From: Dietzia timorensis
Lineage (GTDB): Bacteria; Actinomycetota; Actinomycetes; Mycobacteriales; Mycobacteriaceae
DNA length: 13,445 nt
Direction: 5' to 3'
Assembly (NCBI RefSeq): GCF_020742175.1
Contig: NZ_DYXM01000187.1
Coordinates: forward strand, 1-13,445
The translations under genes were made by a program, and so were the position numbers. The notes under the pieces were generated by a model that saw only the letters and a list, made by a program, of their open reading frames with translations, did no database searches and was not told where the DNA came from. The stretch's first letter is position 1. Each line of letters begins with the position of its first letter. Positions 5,353-13,069 of the stretch are shown one piece after another.

Positions 5353-6992
5353 CGCTGCATGACGATGCCGCGGATCCCCTCGTGGAATCCGTCGCGAAGG
5401 GCGACGCGCTGAAACTCGTTGAGCGTGAACTCGTGCAGCATCTGGCACGCGAACTGCAATAGCGGACGGTCGATTTCCGGTGGCAGCGCCCCTCCTGTGA
5501 GCGTGTGCGCCTTCTGCCGTTGTTCGTCGTCCGCGGCGTGTTGGTACCACCAAGTGGCGTACTGCTGTCCGACGTCATACGGAGAGGCCTCGCCGGACGA
5601 GCTCCACACCTCCTCCGTGAGGGGCACGTACCGCGAGCGCATCGGGCGGCGCCGGGCGGCCATCATTCCCGGGTTGGGGCGCGGGGAGTCCTCGTCGCCG
5701 GAGCCGTCGCGCTCGTCGCCTGCGGACATTCGCGCACGCTCGGCGCGCGCAGTCACGGTCACCGAGCGGCGGGTGACCGTGACGGTCGTGCGGCCGCGAT
5801 GGGAGCCATCCTGCCCTGCGTACTCGGACTGGCGGACATCGGAAACCTCGGACGCGTCGGCGGTCTCGGTGACTCGTTCCGACCCGTCGGAAGCGCCCGC
5901 AGCGCCGCCCGCGTAGGCGCGTTCGACAACCTCTCCCGGGCCGGGCCCTGCGGGATCGTCGTCCTCGGCCACGTCGGCGTCATCGATCCGATCCGGCGTC
6001 TCCGGAGCGCTGTCCCGGTCGTGGGCGGGCTGGGACGCGCCGGCGTCGGCGCCGTCGCGTTCGGAACCTCCCGGCCACTGCGCGGATCCGGGCTGTGAGG
6101 CGGTCATTCCCGCCGATGACGGCGTACTGGTGGCGCCCTCTCCGAGTTCGCTGCTCTCGGCGTTCTCGGCAGTGTCGCCGTCGCCCGCATCAGGCTCGGC
6201 TGCGCCTTCGCCTGCGGCTCCGTCGTTCGGCGCCACCGGGACCGTGTCATCGGGCGCGGGAACCTTCCCCTTGCCGTGGGCGCCCGCGACGGACTCGTCT
6301 CGCGCGCGCTCCGGCTGGAAATCGACGTCCTCGATGTCGACCGATTCCTTGAATTCCTCCTCGCCGCCGTCCTCGTGGCCGGGTTCGCCATTGGGGTTGG
6401 GCCGAGGATGCTTGACCTGCGGCGGCAACGGCCCCTCGAGAACGCGGATCTGCATCGAGTCGGCGAAATCCGAGCGCGGATCCAGCATGAGCGAGGTATC
6501 GCACGCATTGCGCAGCGCCGAGGACACCGAATCCCAGCCGAAGCCGACAAGGTGCACGCGCACGCCGGCTTCGACCGCGGCCTCGACCCCGGGGATCATG
6601 TCCGCGTCGCCTGAGACGAGCACCATGTCCGTGCACTGCTGGCGGTGCGCGGCGATGACCATATCCGCGACGAGCCTGGTATCCACGGCCTTCTGCGAGC
6701 GACGATTACCCCACTCGATCAGCTGCCCGGTGCGCAGGATGACGCCGTCGATTACGCGGAGGGTGCGCTGGTAGCGGTGCGGGCCGCTATCGGGAACGCC
6801 GTCGTACCAGAACTGACGATGTACCGGCTGGCGGGACTGCGACTTCGAGATGCGGTCGAGGGTGTGGACCACGTTCGACAGCGACACCTCGAGCTGCTCG
6901 CGCGCACCCTCCTCCCACGAGTTATAAAAGCTTGCTAGTAAATATGACGTATCAACATATACCGTCGTTCGCTCAAGCACTGCTCCATCCAC
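5349..6992 (-). CDS. NYN (LabA/DUF88, PIN-like) domain protein with long acidic linker
   Basis: A 547-aa protein in three parts. Residues 8-175 form a NYN domain, a PIN-like metal-dependent RNase fold: VYVDTSY with Asp14, KAVDTRLVADM with Asp104 and Asp110, and VSGDADMIP with Asp129 and Asp131. These are the expected acidic cluster, so it is probably an active RNA nuclease. Residues about 190-440 are low-complexity, rich in D, E, G, A, P and S and surely disordered, broken by a basic patch with the repeat-like TVTVTRRSVTVTAR (403-416). Residues 455-547 form a second folded segment (YDVGQQYATWW to the end) that I do not recognise. The GTG at 6992 has AGGAA 3 bases upstream. The first 25 codons are AT-rich and contain TTA and CTA. 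It opposes pspA with 7 bases between them. RNA target and partner are unknown. Confidence 0.85.
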   Translation of the reverse strand: MDGAVLERTTVYVDTSYLLASFYNSWEEGAREQLEVSLSNVVHTLDRISKSQSRQPVHRQFWYDGVPDSGPHRYQRTLRVIDGVILRTGQLIEWGNRRSQKAVDTRLVADMVIAAHRQQCTDMVLVSGDADMIPGVEAAVEAGVRVHLVGFGWDSVSSALRNACDTSLMLDPRSDFADSMQIRVLEGPLPPQVKHPRPNPNGEPGHEDGGEEEFKESVDIEDVDFQPERARDESVAGAHGKGKVPAPDDTVPVAPNDGAAGEGAAEPDAGDGDTAENAESSELGEGATSTPSSAGMTASQPGSAQWPGGSERDGADAGASQPAHDRDSAPETPDRIDDADVAEDDDPAGPGPGEVVERAYAGGAAGASDGSERVTETADASEVSDVRQSEYAGQDGSHRGRTTVTVTRRSVTVTARAERARMSAGDERDGSGDEDSPRPNPGMMAARRRPMRSRYVPLTEEVWSSSGEASPYDVGQQYATWWYQHAADDEQRQKAHTLTGGALPPEIDRPLLQFACQMLHEFTLNEFQRVALRDGFHEGIRGIVMQR

Positions 6993-7336
6993 CTGTTCCT
7001 ACATGTCGCTAAATATCACTAAAATCCGTACCTCCCAGCATGCCCGTTTTAGGTCGCTCGCGCTTGCCGGATCGACCAACCGCTGGTCACCAATGGCACG
7101 GCTCGACATTCTTCGCCCGGGCAAAGCCCCAGCACAGCGTCGGCAACCGTCATCCAGACCCATTCGCCGCAACGATTCCGCTGCGAAAATGCACAAACGC
7201 CGCCGGATCACCCCCGCGATTTCTCATCGCGAAAGCTCTACCGACGGCGAAAATGGTGTTTGCGCGGACCATCCCGAAGGAGCGAGCCCGACGCGGCGGC
7301 GGGGGCCTCCAACAAGGCTCCCGCTATGCCACAGCC
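6993..7336. other. Gene-free stretch upstream of the NYN gene
   Basis: About 340 bases with no convincing coding region on either strand. Open frames exist but have no ribosome site and translate to composition-biased sequence without motifs. The AT-rich end (about 7000-7030) probably holds the NYN promoter, though I see no clear -35/-10 pair. A small hairpin, CGCGAT-TTCTC-ATCGCG, lies at 7215-7231. Confidence 0.5.
7301..7322 (-). terminator. Weak hairpin downstream of the 46-aa small gene
   Basis: An 8-base arm pair (7301-7308 with 7315-7322) around a 6-base loop, beginning 14 bases after the stop of the small minus-strand gene. One pair is mismatched on the minus strand (G-U on the plus strand), and no U-tract follows. 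It is only a possible terminator. Confidence 0.25.
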
Positions 7337-7477
7337 TTAGATGGCAGCGGCGTTGATGGTCTCGGGTGCGCTCGGGCGCGGCACGGACAGCGTCGAACCG
7401 GTGGCGCTCCACACCAGAGTCCAGAAGACGTCGACGACGGGCTGCATGGCCTGGAGGAACATGTCGTTGGAGTTCAT
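7337..7477 (-). CDS. Small protein of 46 aa, unknown function
   Basis: A 46-codon gene starting at ATG 7477 with AGGGA 8 bases upstream; the in-frame extension to 7543 has no ribosome site. The product starts MNSNDMFLQAMQ, then has a hydrophobic, probably helical stretch PVVDVFWTLVWSATG (13-27), and ends in a Ser/Pro/Ala-rich tail. It has no cleavable signal peptide. It stands alone, divergent from the TetR gene and in an AT-rich island. It matches in length (46 aa) and build the small gene at 13070. Short leaderless-of-signal peptides of 40-60 aa form mycomembrane channels in Corynebacterium (PorA, PorH), so that role is possible, but I see no sequence match and it could equally be another membrane-active peptide. 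Confidence 0.6.
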   Translation of the reverse strand: MNSNDMFLQAMQPVVDVFWTLVWSATGSTLSVPRPSAPETINAAAI

Positions 7478-7783
7478 CAGTGTTTCCCTTTCAATTGGCG
7501 TCAACCGAACTTTTTGACGCTCGACTTGCCCAGTATGTCGCATATAGAAGCCAAGTTGTTACTTGAATGTGACATTGCTTCGGACAACTTATCCTTGAAT
7601 ACATACCAATGCAGGCGATTTGGGCAAAAACTATGAAGCAAATCACGACTAAACCGTAAAACCGTCACACGCGGTGCGCTGTCACTCTAGTCTTTCCCCC
7701 AAGGAGCTAACCCGCATTCCGCGTGCCCACAGCGGCAGCCCGGCCCCGCGCTGCGCCCGCCGGCACGCCCAGAGGAGGACTTC
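7478..7783. promoter_or_regulatory. AT-rich divergent intergenic region with inverted repeats
   Basis: The region lies between the minus-strand small gene and the plus-strand TetR gene. It holds two adjacent inverted repeats, CAAGT-TGTT-ACTTG (7552-7565) and AATGT-G-ACATT (7566-7576), which abut without a gap. They lie about 75-100 bases before the small gene start, within promoter reach. A TetR-type autoregulator could bind here, but this is inference. No open frame in the rest has support. Confidence 0.4.
7664..7693 (+). promoter_or_regulatory. Possible promoter of the TetR gene
   Basis: GTCACA (7664-7669) and TAGTCT (7688-7693) are spaced by 18 bases. The -10 fits TANNNT and the -35 matches four of six consensus bases. 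It would give a leader of about 85 bases before the ATG at 7784. Confidence 0.3.
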
Positions 7784-8380
7784 ATGGAAGACCGCCGGAT
7801 CTTGATCGCCGACACCGCCATTGCGGTGATTGCCGATGTCGGCGTCCGCGGGCTCACCCACCGCGCCGTCGACGCCGCGGCGAACCTCGCGACGGGTTCC
7901 ACGTCGTATTACGCGCGATCCAAGGCGCAACTGGTATCGCTCACCGTCGAGCGGCTCGCCTCACTTCTGCGCGGCTACACCGAACACACGGCCCTGGCCT
8001 CGGCAACGCCGAATGACGGCGGAGAGCTGGTCAAGACCCTGCGAGGCTGGCTCGAGGGGCTCTATGCCGATTACCAGGGCGAACTGCGCTCCCGCGCCGC
8101 GCTCATCCTCGAGCTCGAGCAGTCCGAGGGGGCGGACGCGGATCTCCTGCGCGAGGCGCTTGTCTCGGCGGAAGATCTCGCCGGCCCACTCAAGTCCGCC
8201 GGCATTGATTCCGATACCGCGCCGGCACTGCTCGTGGCTCTCGAGGGGTGCCTGTGGGAGCACTCCGCGGGCCGCCAGCTCGGGGCCACCAAGAGCGGCA
8301 CCGACGCATTCCTGCTCGAGTCCGTGCTGTCCTCGCACCACCATTCCGGCGGCCGCGGGCTCTTCGGCCTCCGTCGCTAG
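7784..8380 (+). CDS. TetR/AcrR-family transcriptional regulator
   Basis: A 198-aa one-component repressor-type regulator. The N-terminal helix-turn-helix is at about 6-50, with LTHRAVDAAANLATGSTSYY (24-43) covering helices 2 and 3 and the classical aromatic YY before the SKAQLV helix 4. The rest (55-198) is the helical ligand-binding and dimerisation domain, ending in a His/Gly-rich tail. The ATG at 7784 has GAGGAGG 5 bases upstream, a strong site. It faces a two-gene ABC exporter operon across a shared terminator, and is divergent from a 46-aa gene; either may be its target, along with its own promoter. The ligand is unknown. Confidence 0.93.
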   Translation: MEDRRILIADTAIAVIADVGVRGLTHRAVDAAANLATGSTSYYARSKAQLVSLTVERLASLLRGYTEHTALASATPNDGGELVKTLRGWLEGLYADYQGELRSRAALILELEQSEGADADLLREALVSAEDLAGPLKSAGIDSDTAPALLVALEGCLWEHSAGRQLGATKSGTDAFLLESVLSSHHHSGGRGLFGLRR

Positions 8381-8426
8381 GCCCCGCTTTCGCCGGCGCC
8401 GGCGCGCCGACATCCGACAGACGTAG

Positions 8427-8464
8427 AGCAGTCCGCCCACCGGTGTTCCGGTGGGCGGACTGCT
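8427..8464. terminator. Strong bidirectional hairpin terminator
   Basis: A perfect 17-bp stem (8427-8443 with 8448-8464) and a TGTT loop lie between the convergent TetR and permease genes. U-tracts are poor on both sides, which is common in GC-rich actinobacteria. A 14-base palindrome, CGCCGGCGCCGGCG (8391-8404), lies just before it. Confidence 0.8.
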
Positions 8465-8501
8465 TGCCTGGCACACTCAACGGCTGTCGAACCGTGGGCG
8501 G

Positions 8502-11072
8502 TCAGCCTTCGGCGATGGCCTCCAGCGGCGATGTCTTCGCCGCGCGGTAGGCGGGCCACAGTGCGGCGACGACGCCAACGACCGCGGCCGCTATGAGGAC
8601 CACCGCTATCGTTCCCCAGGGAATCGCGACCCGGGAGATCCCCTCGCCCGAGAGCGAGGACACGAAGGCCCAGCCGATGTAGGTGCCCATCGCCGCGCCG
8701 ATGAGCGCCCCGAAGATGGCGATCTGTGTCGACTCGAGGATGATGGCCGTGCGCACCTGGCGGCGCTGTGTGCCGATGGCCCGCAGCATGCCGAGCTCGG
8801 TCTTCCGTTCGATGACCGACAGCGCCAGCGTGTTGACGATGCCGAGCACGGCGATGATCAGCGCGAGGCCGAGCAGCGCGTAGATCATGTTGAGCAGCTG
8901 ATCGATGAGCCCGGCCTGCTGCTCGACCATCTCGTCCATCGTCTGCACCACGGCCACCGGGTTGTCCGACACCGCATCGACGAGCGTGTCCTGCACCGCG
9001 CCGATGTCCTCGCCTTCGGCGGCGTCGACGAAGATCATCTGGATCGTCTGCTGCTGCGTCGGAACGACTCGGGCGAAGGCCTCCGCGCCCAGCGCGAGCC
9101 CCGACATCGTGTCTGTGTTCTCGTAGATTCCGGTCAGCGGGATCGTGATCGGGGCGCCCTGCGCATCGTGCAGCGGGATCTCATCCCCCACGGACCAGCC
9201 GCGTTCGGCCGCCATCGTCTCGTTGACGATGGCCGAACCCGGTTCGGGCTGGACCTCGCCGTCGACGGCCGAGGCGTCGGTCGCGGTGGCCATGGGTCCT
9301 TCCACGCCGGCGATGAAGGTGGGCGTCCCGTCTTCTCCGATGGCCGAGCCGTAGCTCAGCGCGGTCGCCGATCCGACCCCGCGCGCGCCTTCGACGTCGG
9401 CGTAGGTTTCCCTGGGAAGCGGCATCGGCATCCCGTTCTCGGCGCCGGCGCCCTGCACGACGAGATCTGCACTGATCCCGTTGCTGAAGGCATCGTCGAT
9501 GCTCGCCTTCGTCGACGCGCCGAAGGTGCCGAACGTCGCTACGAGCGCGAGACCGAGCGTGAGGGAGAAGGCGGTGGCCGCCGTGCGCCACGAATTGCGA
9601 CCCGAGTTCGTAGATGCGAGTTTGCCGATCGCGCCGAAGGGGGCGCCGATGATTCGCCCGATCCCACCGGCGATGATCGGCGCGAGCAGCGGCATGACGA
9701 GGAAGGTGCAGATGACGATGAGGAATCCGCCGAGCCCCACGAGCGAGGCGCCCACGACGGTCTCGTCCTGCCTGGTACCGAAGAATGCGAGCACCGCACC
9801 GACGACGAGACCGAGTCCGCCGATGGCGCCGAACAAGATCCTCATGACCTTGCTGTTCGCCGACGTCAAACCCGAACGCATGGCCGCGACCGGCGCGACC
9901 TTCCCCGCGCGCCAGGCGGGCACGAGCGCGGAGAGCACGGTGATCACGATGCCGACGATCAGCGGCACGTAGACCGCCGCGGCGGTGAACTCGAGCCCGG
10001 ACGAGGGCAGCCCCAGGTCGAGCGCCTCGAGGAGCGCGAACAGGCCGAAGGCCAGCGCAAATCCGGCGGCGACACCGAGCACCGAGCCGATGACGCCGGT
10101 GACGAGCGCCTCGACGATGACCGAGCGGATCACCTGACCCTTGGACGCGCCGATGGCGCGGAGGAGCGCGAGCTCGCGCAGGCGCTGGGCGACGAGCATC
10201 GAGAACGTGTTGAAGATGATGAACGTGCCCACCAGGAGCGCGATCCCGCCGAAGGCGAGGAAGAAGTAGTTGAGGAACGAGAAGCCCTCGGCGAGCATGT
10301 CGGTCTGTTCCTGCGCCCAGTCGGCGCCGGAGGTGACCTCCTGCTCGGGCAGCGCCTGCGCGACGCGTTCGGTGAGGGTGTTCTGGTCGGCCGAGCCGTC
10401 GCCCGCCACGCGGATCGCGGGGACGAACTCGCCGTCGGAGAAGAGTTGCTGCGCCTGTTCGGGCGAGAAGAAGATGCCGACGAAGCCGCCGACGTTGCCT
10501 TCGCGCTCGTATGTGCCGACGAGCGTCGCGTCGACGGTCCCCTGCGTGGGACTGTACGACTGCACCGGTCCGCCGACGGTGAACCCGAGTTTGTCCGCGA
10601 TCGCGGAGTCGAGCGCGATCTCGCCTGGAGCCTCCGGGGCGCGACCGTCGACGAGCGAGTAGTCGTCGCCGATCACGCGGTCGGGGTCGTGCCAGGCCTC
10701 GCCCATCGTGGGCGCGCCGCCGGTCTGATAGGCCGTGCCGTCCGGCTGCAGCAGCACGAGGGTGCCGTTGAAGTCCGGCTGGACGTAGCCGACGCCGTCA
10801 ACCTGCTCGATCTTCTCGACCTCGCTCAGCGGAACGCCGGAGGCATTGGATTCTGCCGGTTCGACGATGGTGTCGAGCCCCTCGGCCTGCGAGCCGAGGA
10901 TGTTGTCGAACGAGCTCTGCAGCGTCGAGGTGAACGTAAACGAGCCCGAGATGAACGCGGTGCCGAGCACGACCGCGAGGACCGACAACACCATTCGGAG
11001 TTTGTGTGCGGAGATGTTTCGCGTGGCGACGGTCCGCATGCCTTTCGGCGTCGCCTTCGATGTCGTAGCCAT
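8502..11072 (-). CDS. ABC transporter permease, FtsX/MacB-type with two FtsX domains
   Basis: An 856-aa membrane subunit of a type VII (mechanotransmission) ABC system. A first membrane helix (about 26-47) follows a short basic N-terminus and leads into an extracytoplasmic MacB-type periplasmic core domain (about 50-262). A first FtsX unit (about 265-390) has the coupling motif RLRELALLRAIGASKGQV (297-314). Further helices at about 411-431 and 440-470 and one at about 497-518 follow, then a second extracytoplasmic domain (about 520-720). A second FtsX unit (about 725-845) has RKTELGMLRAIGTQRRQV (756-773). This is the usual tandem layout of actinobacterial permeases of this family. The ATG at 11072 lies 3 bases after the ATPase stop, with GGAGGAG in the end of the ATPase gene, so translation is coupled. 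Roles in the family include lipid or lipoprotein handling and antibiotic or peptide efflux and sensing; the substrate here is unknown. Confidence 0.95.
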   Translation of the reverse strand: MATTSKATPKGMRTVATRNISAHKLRMVLSVLAVVLGTAFISGSFTFTSTLQSSFDNILGSQAEGLDTIVEPAESNASGVPLSEVEKIEQVDGVGYVQPDFNGTLVLLQPDGTAYQTGGAPTMGEAWHDPDRVIGDDYSLVDGRAPEAPGEIALDSAIADKLGFTVGGPVQSYSPTQGTVDATLVGTYEREGNVGGFVGIFFSPEQAQQLFSDGEFVPAIRVAGDGSADQNTLTERVAQALPEQEVTSGADWAQEQTDMLAEGFSFLNYFFLAFGGIALLVGTFIIFNTFSMLVAQRLRELALLRAIGASKGQVIRSVIVEALVTGVIGSVLGVAAGFALAFGLFALLEALDLGLPSSGLEFTAAAVYVPLIVGIVITVLSALVPAWRAGKVAPVAAMRSGLTSANSKVMRILFGAIGGLGLVVGAVLAFFGTRQDETVVGASLVGLGGFLIVICTFLVMPLLAPIIAGGIGRIIGAPFGAIGKLASTNSGRNSWRTAATAFSLTLGLALVATFGTFGASTKASIDDAFSNGISADLVVQGAGAENGMPMPLPRETYADVEGARGVGSATALSYGSAIGEDGTPTFIAGVEGPMATATDASAVDGEVQPEPGSAIVNETMAAERGWSVGDEIPLHDAQGAPITIPLTGIYENTDTMSGLALGAEAFARVVPTQQQTIQMIFVDAAEGEDIGAVQDTLVDAVSDNPVAVVQTMDEMVEQQAGLIDQLLNMIYALLGLALIIAVLGIVNTLALSVIERKTELGMLRAIGTQRRQVRTAIILESTQIAIFGALIGAAMGTYIGWAFVSSLSGEGISRVAIPWGTIAVVLIAAAVVGVVAALWPAYRAAKTSPLEAIAEG

Positions 11073-11075
11073 GGT

Positions 11076-11846
11076 CTAGATCTCCTCCAGCGCGCGCATC
11101 GCGTCGAGGATGGCGTCGGACGTCGGCGAGGCGAGCTCGTGGCGCAGCTTGCCGTCCGCGAGGAACAGCACTCGATCGGCGTAAGAGGCCGCGCGCGGGT
11201 CGTGGGTGACGATGACGACGGTTTGCTGGTAGTCGTCCACCGCCGAGCGCAGGATCGACAGCACCTCGGCGGAGCTGTTCGAGTCGAGGTTGCCGGTCGG
11301 CTCGTCGCCGAAAAGGATGCGGGGGCGGCCGACAAGCGCGCGAGCACAGGCGACACGCTGCTGCTGCCCACCCGACATCTCCGCGGGGCGGTGGTCGAGT
11401 CGCCCGGCGAGGCCGAGGCGGTCGATCACCTGGTCGAACCACTGCTGGTCGACCTTGCGGCCGGCGATTCCGGCGGGCAGCGTGATGTTCTCCCGCGCGG
11501 TCAGAGTCGGGACGAGGTTGAAGCTCTGGAACACGAAGCCGATCTCGTCGCGACGAATTTCGGTGAGCTTCTTGTCCTTCATCCCCGTGAGCTCGGTCTC
11601 GCCGATACGCACCGAACCTGCCGACGGGCGGTCGAGGCCCGCGAGGCAATGCATAAGCGTGGATTTTCCGGACCCCGAGGGCCCCATGATCGCCGTGAAC
11701 TGTCCGCTCGAAAATTCGACGCTGATGCCATCGAGCGCGCGGACCTCGGTATCGCCGGTGCCGTACACCTTGTACAGCTCTCTGGCGCTGGCGGCCGGGG
11801 TCCCACCGGCGGCGGCCTGCGTCTTTTCGGAAAGGGAATGGCTCAT
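11076..11846 (-). CDS. ABC transporter ATP-binding protein (LolD/MacB type)
   Basis: A 256-aa ATPase that powers the adjacent FtsX-type permease. Walker A is GPSGSGKST (55-63), the Q-loop Gln is 107 in GFVFQSF, the signature is SGGQQQR (158-164), Walker B is ILFGDEP with catalytic Glu182, and the switch His is 215 in VTHD. I chose the ATG at 11846 because AAGGA lies 6 bases upstream and residue 22 onwards fits the family start; a 33-codon in-frame extension upstream has no ribosome site and covers the probable promoter. About 20 extra N-terminal residues rich in Ala, Gly and Ser precede the domain. The gene is first in a two-gene operon with the permease. Confidence 0.95.
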   Translation of the reverse strand: MSHSLSEKTQAAAGGTPAASARELYKVYGTGDTEVRALDGISVEFSSGQFTAIMGPSGSGKSTLMHCLAGLDRPSAGSVRIGETELTGMKDKKLTEIRRDEIGFVFQSFNLVPTLTARENITLPAGIAGRKVDQQWFDQVIDRLGLAGRLDHRPAEMSGGQQQRVACARALVGRPRILFGDEPTGNLDSNSSAEVLSILRSAVDDYQQTVVIVTHDPRAASYADRVLFLADGKLRHELASPTSDAILDAMRALEEI

Positions 11847-11959
11847 CTTCTGTCCTTGGTTGTTGGTTCGTCGATTCGAACCGGCGCACGGTCGAGGCCG
11901 GAGATGGTGACAGAAGTTATTCTTGCGCCCAGCCGCGCCCGACACATCGGGGTCAACCC
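11847..11959 (-). promoter_or_regulatory. Upstream region of the ABC operon
   Basis: 113 bases between the pseudouridine synthase stop and the ATPase start. A TAACTT box (11919-11914, minus strand) fits a TANNNT -10 and would give a leader of about 60 bases; no good -35 is seen. Within that leader GGTTCG-AATCGA-CGAACC forms a 6-bp hairpin. Short stems near the upstream stop lack U-tracts, so read-through from the pseudouridine synthase gene is possible. Confidence 0.3.
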
Positions 11960-12928
11960 CTAAATCTCCCCTGAGACGTCCCCCACCCAGATCTCAGATT
12001 CCGTGGCCCAGCGACCGGTCCATGCACTCAACCGGCGCGCGGAGGTAAATCGCATGCGTTGCCCACCGACCGGATGCGCGCACTCCACGCCCGCCGCGAG
12101 CAGCTGCAGCGGCGCGGAAAAATCCTCGTGCTCTACGCCTCGTATACAGGGGTAGAGGTCGTCGCCGACGATGGGCATCCCCAGCGCATGCAGATGGATG
12201 CGCAGCTGGTGGGTCTGCCCTGTCGTCGGTTCGAGCAGCCACAGTCCGAGCGTCCCCTCCGGCCCCTCGGCCTCGGCGAGCACCCGCCCGCGCGTGTGCG
12301 CGTTGGGCTCGCCCGCAACCTCGGCGCCCTGCAGGATGCCGTGCTGCTTGAATATCCGCGAGCGCCGCTCGAAGGTGCGCGGAGCCCCCTCCGGAAGCCG
12401 CGTCACAGCCAGATACCGCTTGTTGACGGCGCGCTGCTGAAATTGCCCGGCCAGCGCGCTCCGCACGCGCGGATGCACCGCCATGACCACGAGGCCGGCC
12501 GTGCCGCGGTCCAGGCGGTGCGCCGGCACGAGCTCGTCCTCCCCTGTGGCCACGCGGGCCCACACCAGCGCCGTCTGCCGGATGTGCCCGGCGCGCGGGG
12601 TGGTCGCGAGGAAATGCGGTTTGTCGACGACGACCATGTCCTCATCGCGATAGACGACGTCCAGCGTTCCGGGGACGAAGGGCTCCGGTGGAGGTGCGAG
12701 GTGCAACCACACGTCCTCCCCTTTGACCGGGCGTGCGTATTCGCCGACGGAATTGCCGAAGCGATCGACGACCTCGCCCGCGGCGAGGCTGCGCCGGATC
12801 TCCGCGGCACGTTCAGGGAACGCACGGACGAGCTCGGTCTCGATCGCGTCCCGCCCCGGCGGATCTGGCAGCCGGAACCGAACCGCGTCGATCCCGGCAC
12901 GCGGCGGCAGAGGCTTCGGACGAGGCAT
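11960..12928 (-). CDS. RluA-family pseudouridine synthase
   Basis: A 322-aa RNA pseudouridine synthase. The catalytic motif is HRLDRGTAGL, with the nucleophilic Asp at residue 140, an Ala replacing the usual Ser of HRLDxxTSG. It is preceded by the motif-I-like DEDMVVVDKPHFLATTP and followed by the ribose/uracil-binding TGQTHQLRIHLHALGMPIVG (237-256) and DDLYP. About 85 residues precede the catalytic domain; this region is not a clear S4 domain, though the RRSLAAGEVVDRFGN part resembles one. I chose the ATG at 12928: a TAACAT -10 box ends 7 bases before it (leaderless), and MPRPKPLPPR is a plausible family start. In-frame ATGs at 12937 and 12961 are alternatives without good ribosome sites. 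The target, 23S rRNA or tRNA, cannot be told. Confidence 0.9.
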   Translation of the reverse strand: MPRPKPLPPRAGIDAVRFRLPDPPGRDAIETELVRAFPERAAEIRRSLAAGEVVDRFGNSVGEYARPVKGEDVWLHLAPPPEPFVPGTLDVVYRDEDMVVVDKPHFLATTPRAGHIRQTALVWARVATGEDELVPAHRLDRGTAGLVVMAVHPRVRSALAGQFQQRAVNKRYLAVTRLPEGAPRTFERRSRIFKQHGILQGAEVAGEPNAHTRGRVLAEAEGPEGTLGLWLLEPTTGQTHQLRIHLHALGMPIVGDDLYPCIRGVEHEDFSAPLQLLAAGVECAHPVGGQRMRFTSARRLSAWTGRWATESEIWVGDVSGEI

Positions 12929-12941
12929 GCCGACCATGTTA
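12929..12941 (-). promoter_or_regulatory. Probable -10 box of a leaderless promoter (pseudouridine synthase)
   Basis: TAACAT (12941-12936, minus strand) is followed by 7 bases and then the ATG at 12928. It decides the start chosen for the gene. Confidence 0.35.
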
Positions 12942-12980
12942 ATCCGCCACTCCCGACGCATGAGAAACTTAAGTGTTCAT

Positions 12981-13008
12981 TTGCCTCATGTAATTATTTG
13001 AGTATCGT
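12981..13008 (+). promoter_or_regulatory. Probable promoter of the second 46-aa small gene
   Basis: TTGCCT (12981-12986), a 16-base AT-rich spacer and TATCGT (13003-13008) resemble a sigma-A promoter. Transcription would start near 13015 and give a leader of about 55 bases before the ATG at 13070. Confidence 0.45.
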
Positions 13009-13069
13009 CTGTAACGCAGTTATGGGCGCCGGTCTCGGTGTTCCGTCCAACTATCTTCAGGAGCCTCCA

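Noticed and set aside
7003..7636. Overlapping open frames of 117 and 198 codons on the plus strand
   Set aside because: No ribosome site, motif or codon pattern supports them, and they cross the better-supported 46-aa gene on the other strand.
11847..11890. tRNA T-arm-like GGTTCGAATC in the ABC operon leader
   Set aside because: The flanking bases do not form the 5-bp T-stem, and no acceptor stem, anticodon arm or D-arm is nearby; it is a simple inverted repeat.
11938..11960. Short stems CCCGA-CACA-TCGGG and GGGGT-CA-ACCCC near the end of the pseudouridine synthase gene as a terminator
   Set aside because: The stems are 5 bp, one has an impossible 2-base loop, and no U-tract follows.
8451..11963. 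A 1170-codon open frame on the plus strand opposite the ABC operon
   Set aside because: It lies antisense to two clear ABC genes in a GC-rich sequence; its product is a D/E/R/H/G-rich string without motifs, as expected from reading the complement of biased codons. The ATPase and permease motifs on the minus strand are decisive.
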